Origin: [Mycobacterium] fortunisiensis
GTDB lineage: Bacteria; Actinomycetota; Actinomycetes; Mycobacteriales; Mycobacteriaceae
Length of the DNA stretch: 64,000 bases
Direction of reading: 5' to 3'
Assembly: GCF_019050325.1 (NCBI RefSeq)
Contig: NZ_VOMB01000012.1
Span: forward strand, 1 to 64,000
Shown here one piece after another: positions 54,589 to 64,000 of the stretch (within the stretch, counting starts at the first letter, position 1; each line of letters opens with the position of its first letter). A program made the position numbers and the translations under genes. The notes beneath the pieces are model-generated. The model saw only the letters and a program-made list of their open reading frames with translations. It made no database searches and was not told the origin of the DNA.

Positions 54589-55665
54589 ATGACTGAAGGC
54601 GTCGGCCGGCGGTTACTGGCCGGACGGCGGATGAGTGCGCTTGCGAACTTGTTGACCGGACCGCACGGGGTAGACCGCTACACCGAGCTGGTCGAACCGA
54701 CCTGGACCCGCGGCGACGCCCGGGCCAAGGTGGTGGCGGTGCGGCGGCAGACTCCGCGCAGCGTCACGCTGACCCTGGAACCCAACGCGGCGTTCGCCGG
54801 ATTCCGGGCAGGTCAGCACATCAATCTTTCCGTCGAGATCAACGGCAGGCGTCGCACCCGGTGCTATTCGCCGGCCAATGCCGAACGGTCTCACCACCTG
54901 GAATTGACCATCGGCCGCCATGACGGCGGGCTGGTATCGACGTATCTGTGCGACCACGCCTACCCGGGCATGGTGCTCGGCCTCGATTCCGTCGGCGGCG
55001 ACTTCGTGCTGCCCGAACAGCTACCGCAACGCATTCTGCTGGTCTCCGGTGGCAGCGGCATCACCCCGGTGCTGTCGATGTTGCGCACCCTGCGTGCACA
55101 GGCGTTCACCGGCGAAGTCGTGTTCGTGCACTACGCGCGCCACGCCGAGGAAGCCTGTTATCGCGCCGAGCTCGCGGAGCTGGCGGCCGCACCCGGTGTG
55201 CGGGTGCTGCACGGCTACACCCGCGGCACAGGCGGCGAGCTGGATGGCTACTTCGCGTCCGCGCATCTCGACGCCGCCTTCGGCGGTGCCCAGCCCGACG
55301 CGGTGTTCGTCTGCGGGCCGTCGGCCCTCGTCGACGCGGTCCGGCAACATTGCCCCGACGCGGTCTCGGAGAGCTTCGTGCCGCCGACGTTCGCGGTGCC
55401 GGCCGAGGCCACCGGCGGAACCGTCACCTTCACCGGCAGCGGTGTCGAGGTGACCGACGACGGCCGGCCACTGCTGGCCCAGGCCGAAGCGGCCGGGCTG
55501 GCCCCCGAGAGCGGATGCCGGATGGGCATCTGCCACAGCTGCAGCCGGCTCAAAACCCGCGGTGCGGTGCGCAACCTGATCACCGGGACGGTGTCGGCCG
55601 CCGACTGCGAAGACATCCAGATCTGCGTCACCGCACCCGTCGGCGACGTCGTCATCGATCTCTAG
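54589..55665 (+). CDS. Ferredoxin-NADP reductase partner of DesA3
   Basis: A 358-residue flavoprotein with a C-terminal [2Fe-2S] ferredoxin domain. The FAD/NAD core has RCYSPANAERS and SGGSGITPVLSMLRTL; the ferredoxin cluster is in CRMGICHSC with a further Cys after it. It passes electrons from NADPH to the adjacent desaturase; the M. tuberculosis counterpart is Rv3230c (from memory). ATG 54589 is chosen; ATG 54574 abuts the operator. It runs into desA3 after 32 bases. Confidence 0.88.
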   Translation: MTEGVGRRLLAGRRMSALANLLTGPHGVDRYTELVEPTWTRGDARAKVVAVRRQTPRSVTLTLEPNAAFAGFRAGQHINLSVEINGRRRTRCYSPANAERSHHLELTIGRHDGGLVSTYLCDHAYPGMVLGLDSVGGDFVLPEQLPQRILLVSGGSGITPVLSMLRTLRAQAFTGEVVFVHYARHAEEACYRAELAELAAAPGVRVLHGYTRGTGGELDGYFASAHLDAAFGGAQPDAVFVCGPSALVDAVRQHCPDAVSESFVPPTFAVPAEATGGTVTFTGSGVEVTDDGRPLLAQAEAAGLAPESGCRMGICHSCSRLKTRGAVRNLITGTVSAADCEDIQICVTAPVGDVVIDL

Positions 55666-55697
55666 TCCGGAAGCCTCAATCTCTGAAAGGCGAAGCC

Positions 55698-56852
55698 ATG
55701 ACTCACTACAACCTCACCCCCGAACAGTTCGAAACCTTCGGCGCCGAACTCGACGCCATCCGCGAAAAGGCAGTTGCCGACCTCGGTGAACGCGATGCCG
55801 CCTACATCCGCGGCATCATCAAGATGCAGCGCAAGCTCGAAGTCGGCGGCCGAGCCCTGCTGTTCCTGCCGCCGGCCTGGCCGGTCGGCACCGTGATGCT
55901 GGGCTTGTCGAAGATCCTCGACAACATGGAGATCGGCCACAACGTGATGCACGGCCAGTACGACTGGATGGGCGACCCGGCGTTGCGCGGCCAGAACTTC
56001 GAATGGGATTCGGCCTGCCCGTCCAACCAGTGGCGGCACTCGCACAACTACATGCACCACACCTACACCAACATCGTCGACATGGATCGCGACATCGGCT
56101 ACGGCGTCCTGCGGATGAGCGAGGACCAGAAGTGGTCGCCCTACTACCTGGGCAACCCGGTGTACGCCTTCCTGCTGATGGTGTTCTTCCAGTACGGCGT
56201 GGCGCTGCACGAGCTCGAAACCGAGCGCATCCGCACCGGCGAAATCCGGTTGCGGGACAAGAAGGACATGCTCCGCGAGATGTGGGCCAAGGTGCGTAAG
56301 CAGACCGTCAAGGACTATGTGGCCTTCCCGTTGCTGGCCGGGCCGTTCGCGCCATTTGTGTTCGCCGGCAACATGACTGCCAACCTGATGCGCAACGTGT
56401 GGTCCTACACCATCATCTTCTGCGGGCACTTCCCGGAGGGCACTCAGGAATTCTCGGTCGAGGAGACCGAGAACGAGACCCGCGGTCAGTGGTACTTCCG
56501 CCAGCTGCTGGGTTCGGCAAACCTGAGTGGTGGCAAATGGTTCCACATCTTCAGCGGCAACCTGTCGTTCCAGATCGAACACCACCTGTTCCCCGACATC
56601 CCGGCGCACCGTTACGCCGAGATCTCGGGCGAGGTCAAGGAGATCTGCCAGCGTTACGGCCTGCCCTACAACAGCGGGCCGCTGCACAAGCAGTTCGCCT
56701 CGGTGGTGCGCAAGATCGTGCGGCTGGCGTTCCCGTGGGGCGGCAAGCCGAAGGATCCCGAGCCTGTTCTGCCCGAGCCTGTTGTCACCGAGACGGCGGT
56801 CAAGGAGCCGGCTGCGCAGCCGATCTGCGAGCCGGAACTCGTCAACTGCTGA
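55698..56852 (+). CDS. desA3: Acyl-CoA delta-9 desaturase DesA3
   Basis: A 384-residue membrane desaturase making oleate from stearoyl-CoA. The three His boxes are HNVMH, HSHNYMHH and IEHHLFP. Hydrophobic segments lie near residues 50-72, 155-175 and 215-250. The upstream ferredoxin reductase supplies electrons, and the FabR-like regulator is well placed to adjust saturation. The C-terminus ends in a Pro/Glu-rich tail. Confidence 0.92.
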   Translation: MTHYNLTPEQFETFGAELDAIREKAVADLGERDAAYIRGIIKMQRKLEVGGRALLFLPPAWPVGTVMLGLSKILDNMEIGHNVMHGQYDWMGDPALRGQNFEWDSACPSNQWRHSHNYMHHTYTNIVDMDRDIGYGVLRMSEDQKWSPYYLGNPVYAFLLMVFFQYGVALHELETERIRTGEIRLRDKKDMLREMWAKVRKQTVKDYVAFPLLAGPFAPFVFAGNMTANLMRNVWSYTIIFCGHFPEGTQEFSVEETENETRGQWYFRQLLGSANLSGGKWFHIFSGNLSFQIEHHLFPDIPAHRYAEISGEVKEICQRYGLPYNSGPLHKQFASVVRKIVRLAFPWGGKPKDPEPVLPEPVVTETAVKEPAAQPICEPELVNC

Positions 56853-56926
56853 CGGCCGGGGCCGCGCAATCCCGGTCGGTCGTCTGACTTTCTCCTAGGC
56901 TGTCGCTGACTCGAGGGAGGGATGCG

Positions 56927-57544
56927 ATGGCTTACGTCAAGGCGGCCGAGCGCCACGAGCAGATCGTCGCCGCGGCGATCCGGGTGCTCAGCCGGGTCGG
57001 GGTTCCGGGTACGACGCTGCGGGCGGTCGCCACCGAAGCGGGAATCCCGCTGGGCACGCTGCACTACGTGTTCCCGTCGAAGGACCAGCTGCTGCGGGCG
57101 GTGATCGCGGCCGTCATCGACGATGTCGTCGCGACGGTGCACGACACCCTGCAACTCGACCGCGGGCTGGCGCACGCGCTGCGCCACGGTGTCGCGGCGT
57201 TCTGGGAAGCCCTGGTCGAAGGCGACGTCGGAGTGCAGGTCATGCAGTACGAGCTGGCGATGTACTCGGTGCGCACCGAGGGGTCGCAGGGTTTGGCGCG
57301 GCTGCAGTACGACCGCTACAGCGCACTCGTCACCGAGTTCTGCGAGCAGGCGGCGCGCACCGCCGGGGAGCGCTGCGCGGTGGATTTCGCCACCCTCGGA
57401 CGGCTCGCGCTGGGCATGCTCGACGGGCTGATCATCCAGTACATCGCCAGCCCGGACGGCGGCCGCGCGCGCCGCGACCTCGACCGGGCGATCCAGCTGC
57501 TGGTCACCCTCGCCGACCCGCGGCCGGTGCGCGCCGTGCTATAA
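56927..57544 (+). CDS. TetR family transcriptional regulator
   Basis: A 205-residue TetR protein. The helix-turn-helix region, about residues 8-52, reads RHEQIVAAAIRVLSRVGVPGTTLRAVATEAGIPLGTLHYVFPSKDQLLRAVI. It precedes an amine oxidase gene on the same strand, with a palindrome at 57545-57566 between the two. It probably represses the oxidase. The ligand is unknown. Confidence 0.87.
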   Translation: MAYVKAAERHEQIVAAAIRVLSRVGVPGTTLRAVATEAGIPLGTLHYVFPSKDQLLRAVIAAVIDDVVATVHDTLQLDRGLAHALRHGVAAFWEALVEGDVGVQVMQYELAMYSVRTEGSQGLARLQYDRYSALVTEFCEQAARTAGERCAVDFATLGRLALGMLDGLIIQYIASPDGGRARRDLDRAIQLLVTLADPRPVRAVL

Positions 57545-57566
57545 AAGTCGGACGGTTGACCGACTT
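57545..57566. promoter_or_regulatory. Candidate TetR operator before the amine oxidase
   Basis: AAGTCGG-acggttga-CCGACTT is a perfect 7-bp inverted repeat with an 8-base centre. It begins right after the TetR stop and ends 16 bases before the oxidase ATG, so a repressor bound there would block it. Confidence 0.55.
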
Positions 57567-57582
57567 AATGCTGGAGGTGGTG

Positions 57583-58869
57583 ATGACGGTTGCTGTGATC
57601 GGCGCAGGCGTGGCGGGGCTGACCGCGGCCCGCGAACTCCATCGCCGGGGGATCGACGTACTGGTGCTGGAAGCCGCCGACCGGGTCGGCGGACGAACGA
57701 TGAGCGAGACCACCGCATTGGGCTCGACGGTCGACCTCGGCGGTCAGTGGATCGGACATGACCACCGACGCCTGATCGGGCTGGCCGACGAACTCGGCCT
57801 CAACCGCTATCCCATGCACACCGCTCCCGTGCCCACACTGATCGACGGCTCCCGCCGGTTGTCGGCGGTATCGCCGGCGGTGCTACTGGCCGTGGCGATT
57901 CTGGGCGGCGTCGAGGTGCTGTCCCGCGTCGTGGCGCCGCGGCGGTGGAACGACACGACCGTCGAGTCGTGGCTGCGCCGAGTGCCGGGCCGTACCACGC
58001 GCCGACTGCTCGAAGTCCTCGCCGGGGTGTCATGGACCGCCGACCTGGACCGGCATTCGATCTACGCCATGGCCCGGATGATCCGCCAACAAGGCGGCCT
58101 GCGCACCATGTTGTCGACCAGGGGCGGCGCCCAGGATTCGCTGCTCGTCGAAGGGATGGCAGGTTTGACCGCCGGACTGGCCGCCGAGCTGGGTGCCCGG
58201 ATTCACCTGGGGCATCGGGTGACCGGCATCAGCCGAGACGGCGATGGCGTGACAGTCCAGACGACGGCCGGCGACTTCACCGCGACGAAAGCCATCGTCA
58301 CCGTGCCGGCGCCCATGGCGGGATCCATTGTCCACCACCCGCCGCTGCCGCCGGAGCACGCGCGCCTGGCGGAACACACCTATATGGGCTCGGTCTACAA
58401 GGCCATCGCCGTATATGACCGGCCGTTCTGGAGACAAGGCGCAGGCGGCGAGTTGATCGTCCTCGACGGGCCTGGCGCAGGGGTCTTCGACACCAGTCCG
58501 CCAGATGGTCCGGGCCATCTGTGTGTGCTCATCGGCGGGCCCGCGGCTCGTGAACTGGACGGACTCAGTGCCGCCGATCGGCAGCGGACCGTGCTGGAAC
58601 CGCTGGCCGGTCGGCTCGGCCCCGAGGTTCTCCGGCCGGTCGGCTGGCATGAGAAGTCATGGCATACCGACGAATACGTCGGTGGCGGCTACACCGTGCT
58701 GCCGATTGCCGGCACCGTGGGAGGCCTCCTGCCCCTGCCCGCCGCGCCAGTCGGCAACGTCCACTGGGCAGGGACGGAAACCGCGGGTGACCATCCCGGC
58801 TACATCGAAGGCGCGATCGAATCCGGCCTGCGGGTGGCGCAGGAAGTCGCTGCGGCACTGGCCGGATAG
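57583..58869 (+). CDS. FAD-dependent flavin amine oxidase
   Basis: A 428-residue protein of the flavin monoamine oxidase family. The N-terminal motif VAVIGAGVAGLTAARELHRRGIDVLVLEAADRVGGR binds FAD, GGQWIG follows, and the C-terminal HWAGTETAGDHPGYIEGAIESGLRVAQEV closes the flavin site. ATG 57583 follows GGAGGTGGTG. Amine oxidases act on primary amines or polyamines; the substrate is unknown. It is regulated by the TetR upstream. Confidence 0.87.
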   Translation: MTVAVIGAGVAGLTAARELHRRGIDVLVLEAADRVGGRTMSETTALGSTVDLGGQWIGHDHRRLIGLADELGLNRYPMHTAPVPTLIDGSRRLSAVSPAVLLAVAILGGVEVLSRVVAPRRWNDTTVESWLRRVPGRTTRRLLEVLAGVSWTADLDRHSIYAMARMIRQQGGLRTMLSTRGGAQDSLLVEGMAGLTAGLAAELGARIHLGHRVTGISRDGDGVTVQTTAGDFTATKAIVTVPAPMAGSIVHHPPLPPEHARLAEHTYMGSVYKAIAVYDRPFWRQGAGGELIVLDGPGAGVFDTSPPDGPGHLCVLIGGPAARELDGLSAADRQRTVLEPLAGRLGPEVLRPVGWHEKSWHTDEYVGGGYTVLPIAGTVGGLLPLPAAPVGNVHWAGTETAGDHPGYIEGAIESGLRVAQEVAAALAG

Positions 58870-58902
58870 CGCCGAGGCCGGCCGTTCGACCATCCACACG
58901 GG

Positions 58903-59655
58903 TCAGGATTGACAATCCGGGCACCAGTACGTCACCCGGTCGCCGGCGGCATCGGTCACGATCCTCGTCCCGCAGCGACGGCAGGGTTCGCCGGCGCGGC
59001 CGTACACCCAGAGCTGACGGCCGCGGCGGGTATCGCCGGTGGTGGTGCGGTTCCAGCGGGACCGGTTGAGCCACAGCATGTCCCGGGCACGCTGGGTGAC
59101 CCGCAGGGGAGTGGTCAGTGAGCTGACGGGCGAGGTCGGCAGCCGGCCGAACACGAAACACAACTCGTTGCAGTAGACGTTGCCGATGCCGGCCATCACC
59201 CGTTGGTCGAGCAGCGCAGCGGCCAGCGGACGATCGGGGTCGGTCATCAGGTTGGCTGCTGCGGTGTGCGGTTCCCAATCCGGGCCCAACAGGTCCGGGC
59301 CCAGGTGTGCGACGGCGTCCACGTCGGAGCTGCGGTCCAGCACCTCCAGCACACCGAGGTCGATCCCGGTGGCCCGGCTGTCCGCGGTCTCGAGTACCGC
59401 GCGGATACGGTGTGGCGCCCCGCCCGACCAACCGATCCGCCAACTGCCTTCCATCTTCAGGTGGGAGTGGATGCTGGCCGGCCCCACCCGGATGAACAGA
59501 TGCTTGCCTCGACTGAGCACCTCGTCGACCACTTGCCCGGTCAGGTCCACCGTGGCGTAGCGGGGCACCCGGATATCGCAGCGAGTCAACGTCTTTCCGG
59601 CCAGTGCGTCACGCAGGCCGGTGGCGGTGTGAAAGACGGTGTCACCTTCGGGCAT
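58903..59655 (-). CDS. nei2: Nei2 family DNA glycosylase
   Basis: A 250-residue Fpg/Nei glycosylase removing oxidised bases. After Met removal, catalytic Pro2 and Glu3 lie in PEGDTVF. The helix-two-turn-helix region is near residues 130-200 and the zinc finger is [27 protein letters not shown] at 59655 starts 12 bases after the lhr stop, so it is cotranscribed with the repair helicase, which would be consistent with coupled repair. Confidence 0.92.
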   Translation of the reverse strand: MPEGDTVFHTATGLRDALAGKTLTRCDIRVPRYATVDLTGQVVDEVLSRGKHLFIRVGPASIHSHLKMEGSWRIGWSGGAPHRIRAVLETADSRATGIDLGVLEVLDRSSDVDAVAHLGPDLLGPDWEPHTAAANLMTDPDRPLAAALLDQRVMAGIGNVYCNELCFVFGRLPTSPVSSLTTPLRVTQRARDMLWLNRSRWNRTTTGDTRRGRQLWVYGRAGEPCRRCGTRIVTDAAGDRVTYWCPDCQS

Positions 59656-59667
59656 GGTGTTTCGCGC

Positions 59668-62600
59668 TCATCGCAACCGCAATCCGCGTGGGGTACGGGC
59701 GAACCCGGCCCCGGTCAGCGCGTCCTGAACATCCGCGTCGACGCCGGGATCGAGCACCGTGACACCGTTGATCCGCTCCACCAACAGTGAAGGGATCTTC
59801 CGGGTGTGTACGAGCTCGGCCAGTGCGGCCGCGGCCGCCCGCTGGGTTTCCGGATCGGACGTGAAGCTCAACAGGGTGCGCCCGCCGCGCTCCAGGAACC
59901 AGGTCAGCCGTCCGTCGACCAGTGCCACCAGGGCACCGGCCTTGCGTCCGGGCCGGTGGGTGTCGGCGTCGCCGGTGCGCTCGGGCCACGCCAGTGCGGC
60001 GCCGTACGGATTGGCCGGGTCGGTCGCGGCCAGCACGACGGCGTGGTACTCAGGCTTCTGCGGGTCCACACCGTCGAGATAGGAGCGCAGCCGGTCCACG
60101 GTGGAGGCCGCGGCGAACTGTGCGCCGCCCAGGGATTCGACGAAGTAGCCGCGCTGGCAGCGCCCGGCCTCTTCGAACACGCTCAACACCTTGTACAGCG
60201 TGGCGAACCCGCCGGGGACACCCTCGGCCACCGCCGCGCCCTTCGTCAGCACGCCGTGCCGATTGAGCAGCAACTCGGCCTGAAAATGCGCCCGCACGGT
60301 CGAATCTGGTTCTGCGCCAGGTAAAGCCCACCATCGCCCGGACACGATCGGATCGGCCGCGCGGGCCTGGGGACGGGCCACGCTGTAGCGGCTGAGCCGG
60401 GGCGGGCGCTGCCGTTGCCGGTGGGCCGGCGTCCCGGACCGACGCGGACCCGACGCCCCCGACAGCACCGCGCGCATCGGGGCGAAGGTGTCCCCGCTGA
60501 CCCAGCCGGCCCAGATCAACTCCCACAGCGCGGTTTTCAGCTCGGACTCGCCGATCTGGTCGGCGAGCTGGCGGAAGAAGTACGCGCCACCGTCGGCCAG
60601 TGTTGCCATGATCGCTCGGTGCGTGTCGGTGAACTCGATCTCGGCAGGAGGGGGCAGTGTCAGCGGTGCGGTCTCGGCGAGATGGAAGGCCACCCAGCCG
60701 TCGCTCCCACCGATCTGCCCGGCGGCCGACCAGATCACCTCACCGGAGGCCAGCAGCTCATCGAGCATGGCCGGTTGGTAGTCGCGGACCCGCTGGCCGA
60801 ACACCAGGGATTCCACCGCCGATGCCGGGATGAGGACCCCGGCCAGCTGCTCGATCACCGCGGCCAGCCCGTCGATGCCCGTGCTGTGCGCGGAGCCGAC
60901 GTGCTGCCAGGACGGCAGGAAGCGGCCGTACGCCGCGGTGCTGACCGGTTCGACCTGGGCCCGCAGCGCGGCCAGCGAGCGGCGACGCAGGATGCGCAGC
61001 ACCTCGGCGTCGCACCACTGATCGCCGCCCAGATCGTCCACGAACTCGCCACGCACCAGCCGGCCGTCGACGGCCATGCGGCCCAGTACATCTGCGCTCA
61101 CCCGCAGCCCCAGCCCGAACCGCGTCGCCACTTCGGTGGTGGTGAACGGGCCATGGGTGCGGGCGTACCGGCCGAGCAGTTCACCGAGCGGATCGTCGAC
61201 GGATTCGGTGAAGGCGGCGGGCACCCCGACCGGAACCGGCGCGCCCACTCCGTCGCGCAGCAGGCCGATGTCCTCGACTGCGGCCCACCAGCTCTGGCCG
61301 GCGTAGGTGACCGGCAGGGCCCGCTTGGCGGCCTGCAGCCCGTCCAGCCAGGCGCCGACGTTCGCCGCGGTCGAGCGCCGCGCGATCTCGGCTTCGGTGA
61401 GTGGGCCCAGCATGCGTAGCAGGTCGGTGACGGCCTCGGCGTCGCGGGCCGCCCGCTCCTCGGTCAGGTGCTGCAGCTGCGCCGAGGTGGCGGCCACCAC
61501 CTGCGGGTCCAGCAATTCACGCAACTCGACCCGGCCGAGCAGTTCGGACAGCAGCACGGTGTCCAGGGCCAGCGCGGCGGCGCGCCGCTCGGCCAGCGGA
61601 CTGTCGCCCTCGTACATGAACGCGCCCACGTAACCGAACAGCAGCGAGGCCGCGAACGGTGACGGCGCAGCGGTTTCCACCTCCACCACCCGCAGCCGGC
61701 GCTGGTCCACCCGGCGCATCAGCTCGTTCAGGGCCGGAACGTCGTACACGTCCTGCAGGCATTCCCGTACGGTTTCCAGCACGATCGGGAAGTCCGGGTA
61801 TTTGCGGGCGATGTCGAGCAGCTGTGCGGCGCGTTGCCGCTGATGCCACAGCGGGGATCGCTTGCCGGGGTGCCGACGGGGCAGCAGCAGGGCACGCGCG
61901 GCGCATTCGCGGAACCGGGACGCGAACAACGCCGACCCGCCCACCTCCGCGGTGACGATCGGTTCGACCTCGTCGGCCTCGAACACGAACAGGTCGGCAC
62001 CCGGCGGGGTTTCGCCACTGTCGGGCAACCGCACGATGATGCCGTCGTCGGACGCGGTGGGTTTCTCGTCGATGCCGTAGCGTTCCCGCAGTCGTCGACC
62101 CACCGCCAGCGCCAGCGGCCCGTGCACCCGCAACCCGTACGGGGAATGCAGGATCACCCGCCAGTCGCCGAGTTCGTCGCGGAAGCGTTCCACCACGAAG
62201 GTGCTGTCGCTGGGGACCACACCGGTGGCCTCGCGCTGGTCGTGTAACAGCCGGTGCAGGTTGTCGGTGGCGAACCCGGCGAAACCCATTGCGTGGCAGC
62301 GCTCGTCGAACTCGCTGCGGCCCAGCGCGGCCAGCTCGCCGGTGAACGCGCCGACCGCCGCCCCCAGCTCGGCGGGCCGCCCGACGTTGTCGCCACGCCA
62401 GAACGGCAACCGGGCCGGCTGCCCCGGGGCCGGGATGACCAGCACCCGGTCGTGGGTGATCTCGGTGATCCGCCAACTGGTCGCGCCCAGCGAGATGACG
62501 TCGCCGGGCCGGGACTCGTAGACCATCTCCTCGTCGAGTTCGCCCACCCGCGAGGGCTTCTCGGAGTCGGTGGCCAGGTAGACGGTGAACAGCCCGCGGT

Positions 62601-64000
62601 CCGGGATCGCCCCGCCGGAGGTGACGGCCAGGCGCTGGGCGCCCGGGCGGCCGGTCAGGGTTCCGGTGTCACGGTCATACACCAGCCGTGGGCGTAACTC
62701 GGCGAACTCGGTGGACGGATACTTGCCCGACAACAGGTCCAGGGTTGCCTCGAAGGCGCTGCGCGGCAGCGTGGCAAACGGTGCGCTGCGCCGCACCGCA
62801 TCGAACCAGGCGTCGGCGTCGACCGGTTCCAGGGCCGCGACCGCCACGGTGTGCTGGGCCAGCACGTCGAGCGGATTGGCCGGCACGTGCATCGTCTCGA
62901 TCTCCCCGGCACGCATGCGCTGCACCGCCACCGCACAGCCGATCAGATCGGTGCGGTGTTTGGGGAACAGCACACCCTGAGAGATCTCACCGACCTGATG
63001 CCCGGCGCGGCCGATGCGTTGCAGGCCGCTGGCCACCGACGGCGGTGACTCGACCTGGATCACCAGATCGACCGCACCCATGTCGATGCCCAGCTCCAGG
63101 CTGGAGGTGGCGACCACGGCGCGCAGCCGACCGCTCTTCAGGTCGTCCTCGACCTGGGCGCGCTGCTCTTTGCTGACCGAGCCGTGATGGGCCCGGGCCA
63201 GCAGCGGCGGGGCGCCGTTGGCCTGGCCGCTGGCCATGAGCTGAGCCGGTGCGCCCCCGCCGACCCGGGGATTGTGTGTGGTCGGCAGCTCGATGCCGGA
63301 CCGTTCGGCGTGGATCTCGTTGAGCCGCGACGTCAGCCGTTCGGCCAGCCGCCGCGAGTTGGCGAACACGATCGAGGACCGATGCGCCTCGATCAGGTCG
63401 ACGATGCGTTCCTCGACGTCGGGCCAGATGGAGTTGTTGTCGAGGTGGGCCATGTCCGGTACCGGAACCTGGACCGAGAGGTCGAAGGTCTTGGCCGACG
63501 GCGGTGCCACGATCGTGGTCGGGGCCTGCCCGGACAGGAACCGGGCCACCTCCTCGGGCGGGCGCACGGTTGCGGACAACCCGATGCGCTGGGCCGGTTT
63601 GTCGAGCAGTTGATCCAGCCGCTCCAGCGACAGCGCCAGGTGCGCACCGCGCTTGGTGGCGGCGACGGCGTGGACCTCGTCGACGATCACGGTGCGCACC
63701 GAGGCCAGCGTTTCGCGGGCCGCCGAGGTGAGCATCAAGAACAACGACTCCGGTGTAGTGATCAGGATGTCGGGGGGCTTGCTCAGCATCGCGCGGCGCT
63801 GGCTGGGGGTGGTGTCCCCGGACCGGACGCCGACGCTGATCGACGGGGCAGCCACCCCGTGCCGCTCGGCCACCCGGGTGATCCCGGTCAGCGGGGTGCG
63901 CAGGTTGCGTTCGACGTCGACGGCCAGGGCCTTCAGCGGCGACACGTAGAGCACCGTGGTGCCCGAGCGTGGCTCACCCATGCCGGCCAGCTCGTCGATC
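59668..64000 (-). CDS. lhr: ATP-dependent helicase Lhr, N-terminus cut by the window edge
   Basis: A DNA repair helicase of the Lhr family. At least 1437 residues are present; a mycobacterial Lhr has about 1510, so the start and the Walker A region lie beyond 64000. Visible motifs include DEVHAV (DExH box) and the motif V/VI region LRAVVATSSLELGIDMGAVDLVIQVESPPSVASGLQRIGRAGHQ. The long C-terminal region is Lhr-specific and includes WLDGLQAAKRALPVTYAGQSWWAAVEDIGLL. The downstream gene is nei2, 12 bases away. Confidence 0.93.
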   Translation of the reverse strand, partial: IDELAGMGEPRSGTTVLYVSPLKALAVDVERNLRTPLTGITRVAERHGVAAPSISVGVRSGDTTPSQRRAMLSKPPDILITTPESLFLMLTSAARETLASVRTVIVDEVHAVAATKRGAHLALSLERLDQLLDKPAQRIGLSATVRPPEEVARFLSGQAPTTIVAPPSAKTFDLSVQVPVPDMAHLDNNSIWPDVEERIVDLIEAHRSSIVFANSRRLAERLTSRLNEIHAERSGIELPTTHNPRVGGGAPAQLMASGQANGAPPLLARAHHGSVSKEQRAQVEDDLKSGRLRAVVATSSLELGIDMGAVDLVIQVESPPSVASGLQRIGRAGHQVGEISQGVLFPKHRTDLIGCAVAVQRMRAGEIETMHVPANPLDVLAQHTVAVAALEPVDADAWFDAVRRSAPFATLPRSAFEATLDLLSGKYPSTEFAELRPRLVYDRDTGTLTGRPGAQRLAVTSGGAIPDRGLFTVYLATDSEKPSRVGELDEEMVYESRPGDVISLGATSWRITEITHDRVLVIPAPGQPARLPFWRGDNVGRPAELGAAVGAFTGELAALGRSEFDERCHAMGFAGFATDNLHRLLHDQREATGVVPSDSTFVVERFRDELGDWRVILHSPYGLRVHGPLALAVGRRLRERYGIDEKPTASDDGIIVRLPDSGETPPGADLFVFEADEVEPIVTAEVGGSALFASRFRECAARALLLPRRHPGKRSPLWHQRQRAAQLLDIARKYPDFPIVLETVRECLQDVYDVPALNELMRRVDQRRLRVVEVETAAPSPFAASLLFGYVGAFMYEGDSPLAERRAAALALDTVLLSELLGRVELRELLDPQVVAATSAQLQHLTEERAARDAEAVTDLLRMLGPLTEAEIARRSTAANVGAWLDGLQAAKRALPVTYAGQSWWAAVEDIGLLRDGVGAPVPVGVPAAFTESVDDPLGELLGRYARTHGPFTTTEVATRFGLGLRVSADVLGRMAVDGRLVRGEFVDDLGGDQWCDAEVLRILRRRSLAALRAQVEPVSTAAYGRFLPSWQHVGSAHSTGIDGLAAVIEQLAGVLIPASAVESLVFGQRVRDYQPAMLDELLASGEVIWSAAGQIGGSDGWVAFHLAETAPLTLPPPAEIEFTDTHRAIMATLADGGAYFFRQLADQIGESELKTALWELIWAGWVSGDTFAPMRAVLSGASGPRRSGTPAHRQRQRPPRLSRYSVARPQARAADPIVSGRWWALPGAEPDSTVRAHFQAELLLNRHGVLTKGAAVAEGVPGGFATLYKVLSVFEEAGRCQRGYFVESLGGAQFAAASTVDRLRSYLDGVDPQKPEYHAVVLAATDPANPYGAALAWPERTGDADTHRPGRKAGALVALVDGRLTWFLERGGRTLLSFTSDPETQRAAAAALAELVHTRKIPSLLVERINGVTVLDPGVDADVQDALTGAGFARTPRGLRLR

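Overview
The window is a high-GC, densely packed chromosomal segment from a mycobacterium, most likely a rapid grower (Mycolicibacterium type). The evidence is the gene content: sdhCDAB of the Sdh2 type, DacB1, SigJ, AmiB1/AmiA1, LpdA, GlpD2, DesA3 with its ferredoxin reductase, Nei2 and Lhr. From memory, most of these have M. tuberculosis counterparts numbered roughly Rv3296 to Rv3342 in a similar neighbourhood. No rRNA, tRNA, insertion sequence, prophage or CRISPR array was seen. The only gene-free stretch over 300 bases is 6584-7108, which holds a SAM-IV riboswitch and a palindromic operator.

Layout. 0.07-3.3 kb: a Phd-type antitoxin with a zeta-type P-loop toxin, then a TetR gene with a perfect operator and an overlapping FAD monooxygenase. 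3.4-6.9 kb: a methionine operon (metY, metX, methyltransferase) under a SAM-IV riboswitch. 7.1-11.1 kb: icd2, a hydrolase and xthA. 11.3-11.9 kb: a MNT/HepT toxin-antitoxin pair whose hepT carries an internal deletion. 11.9-17.8 kb: a DinB-like protein, MarR, trpS, YhjD, a small multidrug resistance (SMR/Gdx) exporter under a guanidine-III riboswitch, a nitronate monooxygenase and dacB1. 17.9-24.0 kb: AraC and MarR regulators, an SMP-30-like protein, and an AsnC/aminotransferase/aldehyde dehydrogenase group that looks like putrescine catabolism. 24.1-26.9 kb: an ECF41 sigma factor (SigJ) with a PPOX oxidoreductase, a steroid 5-alpha-reductase homologue and a carboxymuconolactone decarboxylase-like protein. 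27.0-27.9 kb: a DUF559 gene bracketed by related hairpins. 27.9-34.6 kb: sdhCDAB with a candidate IdeR box, then pyrimidine and purine salvage (cdd, deoA, add).

34.6-40.7 kb: a conserved acidic protein, then an accessory-looking type VII secretion cluster. It has two divergent arms, an EspC-like protein with an NlpC/P60 hydrolase, and an EspC-like protein with a WXG-like 383-residue protein and an unknown downstream protein. A deleted short-chain dehydrogenase and an orphan ECF sigma factor follow. 40.8-47.8 kb: upp, pmmB, punA, amiB1-amiA1, a second DUF559 gene and a gamma-glutamylcyclotransferase-like protein. 47.9-52.2 kb: lpdA, glpD2, a pseudouridine synthase and a small membrane protein. 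52.3-58.9 kb: SDR, enoyl-CoA hydratase, a FabR-like repressor divergent from a ferredoxin reductase/desA3 pair, and a TetR with a flavin amine oxidase. 58.9-64.0 kb: nei2 and lhr, with lhr running off the right edge.

The points most worth a second look are the divergent type VII secretion cassette (35.9-39.6 kb), deoA with an apparent leaderless AUC start, the two riboswitches, the SRD5A-like reductase, the decayed hepT, and two families of hairpin repeats between genes.
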